From Rehmannia glutinosa (taxonomy: Eukaryota > Streptophyta > Magnoliopsida > Lamiales > Orobanchaceae), in assembly GCA_016081115.2 (NCBI GenBank), contig JABTTQ020001774.1, positions 496,001 to 560,000 of the forward strand: a DNA stretch of 64,000 nucleotides, in the 5' to 3' direction. Position numbers and translations under genes: made by a program. The notes under the pieces are model-generated. The model was not told the DNA's origin and did no database searches. It saw nothing but the letters and a program-made list of their open reading frames with translations. Of the stretch, positions 58,167-64,000 are shown one piece after another. How positions within the stretch are numbered: the first letter of the stretch is position 1; every line of letters begins with the position of its first letter.

Positions 58167-58749
58167 CAGCTTTAGGTTTCTCTAGTTTCGGGTGGCTTGA
58201 CACTAAGAGTGCAATAGCTCTGTTGTTGACGGTGGCCATTGAGCTGGCCAAGCAAGCGAGTTGGTCAGCTTTCACATTCTCCTTGCGAGGGTTTTGTGTT
58301 ACCACGAACTTCTCGAATTTGTTCATCAATTACTTGACGGCAGTAAAGTACTTGATCATCTTCTCTTCTCTGGCCTCATAAGTTCCGTCCACTTGGCTTG
58401 CCATGAGTTGACAGTTACTGAAAGCTACGAGCTTTTTGGCCCCAGCGGCGAGGGCTAGTTTTCCTCCTGTCAGCAATGTTTCATACTCCGCCTCATTGTT
58501 GGAGGTGGGGAATTCAAATTTGACTGCGTACTGAAGTTGGTCTCCCTGTGGGATTTCCAACACGATTCCAACTCCACTTCCGGAAGAGGTGGATGAATTA
58601 TCCACATATAGTCTCCATTCTGCAGGTGGATCATCTATACCAATTCCGTGTATCTCCACGAGAAAATCGACTAAAACCCAGGCCTTGATGGCGGGTTTAG
58701 GCTGGAATTCAATTCCATGCTCGCTTAGCTCTACTGCCCATTTAACCAT
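58087..58749 (-). pseudogene. Second RNase H (Tat type) of the gypsy element
   Basis: WRLYVDNSSTSSGSGVGIV, LQYAVKFEFPTSNNEAEYE, LAAGAKKLVAFSNCQLMASQ and YFTAVK in frame 58749-58330 follow the archaeal-like RNase H pattern of Tat elements (Asp in YVDNSS, Glu in NNEAEYE, but the expected DS after VAF is SN). Frame 58329-58167 continues EKFVVTQNPRKENVKADQLA; the 58087-58166 part belongs to the MITE. Loss of the third Asp indicates inactivity. Confidence 0.82.
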
Positions 58750-58799
58750 TCATCATGAGGTGGAGAGGTTAGTGAGCATTTGTTTCAATGGGTGACTAG

Positions 58800-59605
58800 T
58801 CAAGACCACAATCGGATGTGACTGCAAGTAAAGTCTGAGTTTCCAAGTGCAAGTAACCAGGCTAATACCAACTTCTTTATGTGAGTATAACGAGTTGTTG
58901 CATCAAAGGGGACTTTGCTAATGTAGTATATTGGATGGTGATCTCGTTCTTCCTCCGAGACCAAAATGCCACTGAGGTTTTCTGACAGATACTGACAAAC
59001 TAGTTTCATATAGAAGTGGAGGCGAGGCCAGATATGTCTTCAAGTCGTTGAATGCTTGCTGACATTCCAGAGTCCACTTGAATTTCTTCTTTGCACGTAG
59101 CAACTTGAAAAATGGTAAGCCCTTGTTAGCGGACTTAGAGCGGCCATGCAACCAGCCAACTTATGCACGCCTTTTGCATTGGTGGGCGCTGGCATATTCA
59201 GAATGGTGGATGATCTTCTCGGGGTTGGCTTCGATTCCACGTTATGAGATCATGTAGCCCAAAATTTTTCCCCCATTTTCTCTGAAGGTGCACTTCACAG
59301 GGTTTAGCTTCATCCCGTAGGTCTTCAACACATTGAAACATTCTTCAAAGTTTGCGGCGTGCTGAGTCCCTCTGGGTGCTTCTTACTAGCATATCGTCTA
59401 TGTAAACCTCCATGTTTCAGCCTATCTTTTGAAATTCGGTTGACCAGCCTCTGTAAGCTGCTCCTGTGTTTTTCAAGCCAAAGGGCATGACCTTGTAACA
59501 ATAGATTCCCTGCTCAGTTATGAAACTAGTCTTCTCTTGATTTTTGTTCTGCCAATTTTATTTGGTTGTACCCCTAAAAGACATCCAAAAAGCTAAGGAG
59601 TTCGC
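58800..59605 (-). pseudogene. Tat-like RT palm/thumb and first RNase H
   Basis: Right to left: ELLSFLDVF then GYNQIKL (59605-59540), VYIDDMLVRS catalytic motif (near 59395-59410), then TPRRSSTILNMPAPTNAKGV (59240 frame), KKFKWTLECQQAFNDLKTYL (59151 frame) and DHHPIYYISKVPFDATTRYT (59009-58800 frame). Frame changes separate these parts. The RT N-terminal half is at 61176-61459, on the other side of the solo LTR. Confidence 0.85.
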
Positions 59606-59610
59606 ATCCG

Positions 59611-61170
59611 TGTTGGGAAATTATTTTGTAGATTTTGATGAATGCCATGTAAAACTTAGAATAGGAAGTTGGCACCCCATTTTTGTTGTAAATTGCATTG
59701 TAATAGATAGGGTTGGTCAAGCTGAGTTCGATCGCCTATGCCTCGAACATGCAAGAAGACAACCGGAGACTAGAAGGAAGACTCATTTGTGAGGCGGTGA
59801 GTATGGCAAAGAATAGAAGATAGGAACTCGATCAAGGTGCGGTGAGATGCGGTGAGTGAAGTATCGATCAAGTCAACTCAAGATAGCCAGTCTCAAGTTG
59901 AAGTGACGGAAGAGAGTCATCCAATGATTGGAAGTCGACTCAAGTCACCTGGGGAAGGCAAGGAAATGCGTCAAGTCGAGATAACTGAAAGAGATCCGTT
60001 GCACATAAATCAAGAGAATTACTTAAACAAGTAATACTTCCATACTACCTTTCTTGAAGTGCTCAGTTCCAGAAGCGTGCAAAATGAATAAACCAATGGG
60101 AAGCACTGCACCTGTGTTAGAACACTGAAAACCTGAAGAATCATTCATACGAGGAAATGGCAATTCCAAGGACTGCAACAAGACAAGCCAACGACCACAA
60201 GTGACTTTCAAAAATAAGCCTATCTCTTCAACGGGCAGATTTTTGAAAGATCACTATAAAAGGCCGAGGAATCACTCGAGAGAAGGTTACGAACCAAAAA
60301 CATTCAAGCAAACATTTGAACTGTAACCAAAAATATTCTCAAGTCATTCAAGATTAATCCTCAAGACTATATTACGAAGGAAATCAATCCAACACTCACC
60401 TGCGAAGGAAAAACAACTTCTATCAGTTGAAGAGGAACCATTTGAAGAATCAAGGGGTCTACATTCCACGAAGGATTGTAGAAAGGTTCAAAGTCGAACC
60501 AAGGTTAAGCTATTTGGAAGGCTTCGTGATCAAATCCAAGGAATTTAAGCAAGTGGGCTGTAGTAGCAAGGCATCTGCCCTGTGAAGAAGTTGAGTCGTA
60601 CGAGAAGCCACTTTGTGTGACCAAGGCATTTCGGATCGAGTCCCAAAGGATCAAATTTGTGTGATCAAGACTTGTATCCGACTGTTAACCACTCTATATA
60701 TTGATCAATACTTAGTGGATTCCTCCGGGAGTTGGAGAAGAGAGGAGTAGAAGAATTACCCCATCTTGAACCTCTATAAAAACTTATTGTGTCATTTACA
60801 TTTTAGCACTTTAATTTCTCGCATCTTATTTTTTTATATCTGTGATAAATTTGCTATCCAATTGATAATCAATCGAGTGCTAAAACCAAGTATTAAAACA
60901 AACTTAACCAATTTCAAGGGTGTTAAGTCTTCCGCGAAAATAAATCACGGTCGAGTTAAGTCTTTAGTCAAAAGCAGGTTGAGTTATTCTATCAACAGAT
61001 TCGTAGTCCGTTGAGTGACTAACTCATTTGATTAACTAACTTAGTTGTCCATCAAGGACACGGCTGTGAAGTATTAACTCTGAATATTTGAAAGGACTAA
61101 TTGGAAAAGTTGGTAAGGTTTATTCAACCCCCCCTTCTAAACCTTACACTCACACCCCTTGGGACCTACA
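59611..61170 (+). mobile_element. Solo LTR of the Sirevirus-2 family
   Basis: Begins TGTTGGGAAATTATTTTG and ends CTTGGGACCTACA. The duplication ATCCG is perfect (59606-59610 and 61171-61175). It resembles the reverse complement of the Sirevirus-2 LTRs and interrupts the gypsy RT cleanly. It arose from a full element by recombination between LTRs. Confidence 0.93.
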
Positions 61171-61175
61171 ATCCG

Positions 61176-61459
61176 AAGATTTTGTCGAGCAGTTGGTCGA
61201 TCTGGGGGAGCGAGAATGGATCATTCAAACAAGCTTTGTTTAGATCTGTAAAATCGATGCACATTCGCCACTTCAAATTAGGTTTAGGCTTCCCATTAGG
61301 TTTAGGGACGAGCACCACATTAGCCAACCACTTTGGGTACTGCATGGGTTTGATGTTCGTTGCCTCAAGCAGCTTGCTCACTTCTTCTTTTATTGCCTTG
61401 CTTCTATCCAGCCCAAAGGCTTTTCTTTTCTGCTTCACAGGCTTATAGGTTGGGTCCAC
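61176..61459 (-). pseudogene. Tat-like RT, N-terminal part
   Basis: Frame 61459-61166: KAIKEEVSKLLEATNIKPMQ, YPKWLANVVLVPKPNGK, WRMCIDFTDLNKACLNDPF and LPQIDQLLDKI. This is the gypsy RT fingers region with the DFTDLNKA motif. The frame runs up to the solo LTR and picks up again at 59605. Confidence 0.9.
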
Positions 61460-61978
61460 CCCCAGTCAATGCAGGGCAATCTCTGGGGGAATCCCCTGCA
61501 AATCTTTCATATCCCAAGCAAACACTTGTGCATTCCTTCTGAGGACTTCAATGATTTCTTGTTCCACATCGAGCTCTAGCTTGGTGCCAAGCTGTATAGT
61601 TTTTGTCTCGTCGGTTGGGTCTAGGACTACTAGATTGATTTGCTCAACCGCCTCGAGTTTGGGTTCCTTCTTTAGCTTATGGACGGCGAGGTCCTCTTCT
61701 TCTTAAGGTTCTTCGGAGCAATCTTCTTCTTGGAGGAGACCCACTTCCATCGGTGTAGTTAGTGCTTTCCAGAGCTCTGGGTCCAAAGCTTGGGGTTCAT
61801 CTTTCCAGGTGGTAAAGTGGTATTCTTGGGCCACAATCCTATCTCCACACTCTTCTCCAATTCCTTTTGGAGTAGGGAATTCAACTTCTGGTGGTAGATG
61901 CAGGCAATGGCTCTGAATGAGTTCAAGGATGGGCAGGCAAGGATCACATTATACTGAAAGGGTATTGACCACTGCAAA
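61460..61978 (-). pseudogene. Tat-like protease C-terminus and linker to RT
   Basis: Frame 61977-61759 begins WSIPFQYNVILACPSLNSFR, the C-terminal part of a gypsy aspartic protease (YNxILxxPxLN). The linker to RT carries stops (near 61705 and 61470). Confidence 0.7.
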
Positions 61979-62654
61979 TAGGAATGATAATAGGGCGGGT
62001 CAAAACCCGGCTCTGCATTAAACCCATCCCATTTGAGGTGGGTTTAAACCTAGTGAAGCGGGTCCTAAGATGGGTCTCAGACCTGCTTTTAAAAAATCCA
62101 CTGGGTCCTAGGCGGGTAATGGGTCCATATGGACCCACCCCAGACCCGCCCTGTTTATGTTAAGTTAAATAATTTTATTTAATTTTATTAGAGGTTGAGT
62201 CTCTCAACTCGTCAACTTGTCCAGTCTGTCTCTAGGGCTTGCAAAAGTCTGTCTTTCTAATGACCCTCTGCCAGTCTCTCAAGAGTCTGACTTATTAATC
62301 TCTAAAAAGTTCAGACTTCATGTTGCAAATTGTCATGCACTACGGTTCAATTGATTATTCATGTTGGTTGTCAATTAATCTAATGGAGGCCTGAACTGAT
62401 GATTGATAATTTTGTTGTTATGAAAATTCTTATAAAAGACAAATGAACAAATTAACATTATGGAATTCAGGGGTCATAACATCATACAGTTAGCCAACAC
62501 ACAGATTAATGCTTTTGGTGAGTCTGATGGGTTGAACCCGCCGGGTTGCGGGTCTAATGCGGGGTGGGGCAGGTCCCATGTTTAGTATTTTCTTCAAGGG
62601 ACGTGTCCCGGGTTTGGCCAAACCCATCCTAGACCCACCCCATTGCCATCCCTA
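61979..62654. mobile_element. hAT-type MITE with 8-bp target duplication
   Basis: Flanked by ACTGCAAA on both sides (61971-61978 and 62655-62662). Ends TAGGAATGATAATAGGGCGG and CCACCCCATTGCCATCCCTA are inverted. It carries GGGTTTAAACC/GGGTCC-rich subterminal repeats. The 8-bp duplication is the hAT hallmark. It splits the protease of the Tat-like element. Confidence 0.92.
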
Positions 62655-62662
62655 ACTGCAAA

Positions 62663-63115
62663 CCTCACCATCTTCGTGACCCGGTGTGGGTAACTTCCCA
62701 GCGAGAAGGGAAGCATTATCTCCCCGAGGATGGGGATCTTTTGTTGACAAAGATCCTGTAGAGTAGCGGTGACTTCGGTCAGAGATAAGTCTTCGAATCC
62801 TAACTGGTAGAATGTGCAGTACGACAGTATGTCCATAGAGTTGCCAATGTCGATCAACATTTTTTTCACCCAGAAGTTGGCTACGGCTACGGCTACAAAA
62901 ATGATTAGGGGAGTTGTTGGGTGTTCCCCTTCCCGAGTTGCGGGGAAAAGATCTTCTTTGCCGAAAGTTATCTCTTCTTGAGGCTTCTCCCCGTAGTACA
63001 TCTGTTGGTGATATGTTGCATGCTGAAAATGTGTTCCTCTTGAGCTCCGTAGCAAGGCTTTCTTAGCAGGAGCTGAGCCTCCGTACACCGATCCTCCGAA
63101 GATGGCGTTTATCAC
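62663..63115 (-). pseudogene. Tat-like protease N-terminus
   Basis: Frame from 63115: INAIFGGSVYGGS, YYGEKPQEEITFGKEDLF, FWVKKMLIDIGNSMDILSY. The LIDIGNS block is the position of the catalytic LxDxGS/ADIL motif; GS is replaced by GN. The residues read past 62663 in this frame come from the MITE and are not part of the protein. Confidence 0.8.
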
Positions 63116-63420
63116 CTTTTAATCCTCCATATGCTCCGAAGTTGCTACGAGCGTCTTAACATCATTCCTAGAGACGACGCCAAAATGATGCTGCTTTTTA
63201 GGACAGATCACTCCAAGTTAAGGTATCTGGTAAAGTTTAAGTCTTCTTATCCCAAAGCTGGAAGTCTTCAATGATGGGAACTTTCCAGCAACACCAGCAA
63301 ATGCTAGACGAGCCCTAGAGTTATCCCAAGGAGGCCCTCGCTCAAGTCAGCACGGTGAACGAGAGAAAACAATACAGAGAATACTGAATGCGTATAATAT
63401 GGATTGTGAGAATCTCATAA
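63116..63420 (-). repeat. Tat-like element leader and probable LTR part
   Basis: TTTTGGCGTCGTCTCTAGG on the minus strand (63162-63180) resembles the TGGCGCCGTCTGTGGG motif that follows the 5' LTR of many gypsy Tat elements. Beyond it, 63200-63420 looks like LTR-end or leader sequence (AGAGAAAACAATACAGAG). The far border is not determinable. Only about 50 bp separate this from the protease frame, so gag is deleted. Confidence 0.5.
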
Positions 63421-64000
63421 TATTACTTACTATTTTGCATGTTTTTGTGTGTATTTTATGTGATGATTTATACATATTTTTGGCGTGTTTTATTTGTATT
63501 TGCATGTTTTAGTGTTACATTGTGTTATTTTGTTGTTTTTCTAAGATTTGGTGGAAAAAACAAGTTTTGGAGCAACTAATGTCAAAAAGTTATTTCGCGC
63601 TACTATAGCAGTATTCATATTTGGAACATATCTTTTTCATATAAAGTCAATTGGACCCGATTCTTATGTCATTAGAAAGCTAAGAGAGAGTTCTAGAATG
63701 TCTACTTGATGAGAATCCAGTCAAGAAGGATCTAGGCAACACTAAATGCAAGCTATCTCGAGTTCTTGAAGGATATGTAATTGAGTTCTTGAGTTCTTGT
63801 ATTTGTTTATCATAGATTAGATATTTATTTTCGTTGTTGTGAGTCGTTTTGATGTTTAGAGGCCAAGTAAACCTTTAGGGTCGTGTCTTAAATTGTTATT
63901 CGAGTTTAGGTCGAGCAGGGATCGAATTCAAGTCGCAGGAAAACATTCGCAGGGGCGCACGACCCGTACGTTGACGCACGACCAGGGGCACGGCCATGCG
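63421..64000. repeat. Unclassified repeat at the right window edge (LTR-like)
   Basis: A TTTTGCATGTTTTTGTG/TTGCATGTTTTAGTG-type, T-rich start followed by GGTGGAAAAAACAAGTTTTGG and CATATAAAGTCAATTGGACC resembles LTRs of Athila-like gypsy elements. The last 60 bases are GC-rich with GCGCACGACC repeated. It is cut by the window, so this remains tentative. Confidence 0.3.

Larger units (their letters stand above)
56403..63420 (-). mobile_element. Ty3/gypsy Tat-like retrotransposon, gag-less and interrupted
   Basis: On the minus strand: leader/LTR sequence (63180-63420), primer-like TTTTGGCGTCGTCTCTAGG (63162-63180), protease (63115 downwards), RT, an RNase H plus a second Tat-type RNase H, integrase, and a 3' minisatellite. 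Gypsy order (RT before integrase) and the second, aRNH-type RNase H point to Tat/Ogre. Three unrelated insertions interrupt it. No gag is found between the leader and the protease. Confidence 0.75.

Noticed and set aside
59544..59792. 82-codon plus frame
   Set aside because: Crosses the boundary between the gypsy RT and the solo LTR, so it is accidental.

Overview
This window is plant nuclear DNA, most likely from a eudicot. It is AT-rich and intron-bearing, and it is built mostly from plant transposable elements: Ty1/copia Sireviruses, a Ty3/gypsy Tat-like element, a Cassandra TRIM carrying 5S rRNA sequence, LINEs, RPA-associated Helitrons, and CACTA, hAT and Mutator-type MITEs. I see no bacterial operon, CRISPR array, rRNA operon or convincing tRNA gene. 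The only host gene I can model end to end is a four-exon CCT-domain transcription-regulator gene at 3244-7055 (+).

Layout. 1-1657: 3' half of a decayed Ty1/copia element with its 3' LTR. 1658-3243: intergenic. 3244-7150: CCT gene with its poly(A) signal; MITEs lie in its introns. 7300-8992: a tRNA-related repeat and a 1.3 kb foldback MITE. About 8993-29538 is a Russian-doll nest of Helitrons. Helitron H1 (minus, 9077-24558) is split by Helitron H2 (minus, 9119-20648), which is split by Sirevirus-1 (plus, 10099-18644, TSD TAAAG). Next to it, Helitron H3 (plus, about 24590-29538) holds a 5'-truncated LINE (24887-27856), which is itself split by a Cassandra TRIM (26264-27437); H3 also carries a B3 DNA-binding-domain fragment.

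29539-53185 is a second nest. An outer Helitron (H4) with an RPA70-like pseudogene is interrupted by a 4 kb probable solo LTR (30566-34546, TSD TAATG) and by Helitron H5 (35484-52009). H5 has a 14 kb Sirevirus (minus, 37964-52003, TSD TACTA) lodged inside its 3'-terminal CTAG. Removing H5 on paper rejoins the RPA reading frame.

53190-56402: a TC microsatellite with a short ORF, a MITE-like block, and a LINE ORF1 (DUF4283) fragment interrupted by a 1.28 kb CACTA-ended element flanked by an 89-bp direct repeat; then a 60-bp minisatellite. 56403-63420: a minus-strand Ty3/gypsy Tat-like element that seems to lack gag. It is interrupted by a MITE, by a solo LTR of the Sirevirus-2 family (59611-61170, TSD ATCCG) and by a hAT MITE (61979-62654, TSD ACTGCAAA). 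63420-64000: probably the edge of another LTR-type repeat.

The most unusual content is (i) the 4.4 kb extra open frame between pol and the 3' LTR of Sirevirus-2, (ii) the B3-domain capture in a Helitron, (iii) the RPA frame that can be rejoined across 16.5 kb of nested insertions, and (iv) the 89-bp duplication abutting a CACTA-like element. Almost every element coding region carries stops or frameshifts, so this is a transposon graveyard around one intact-looking gene. Relative insertion order can be read from the nesting; absolute ages cannot be given without alignment.
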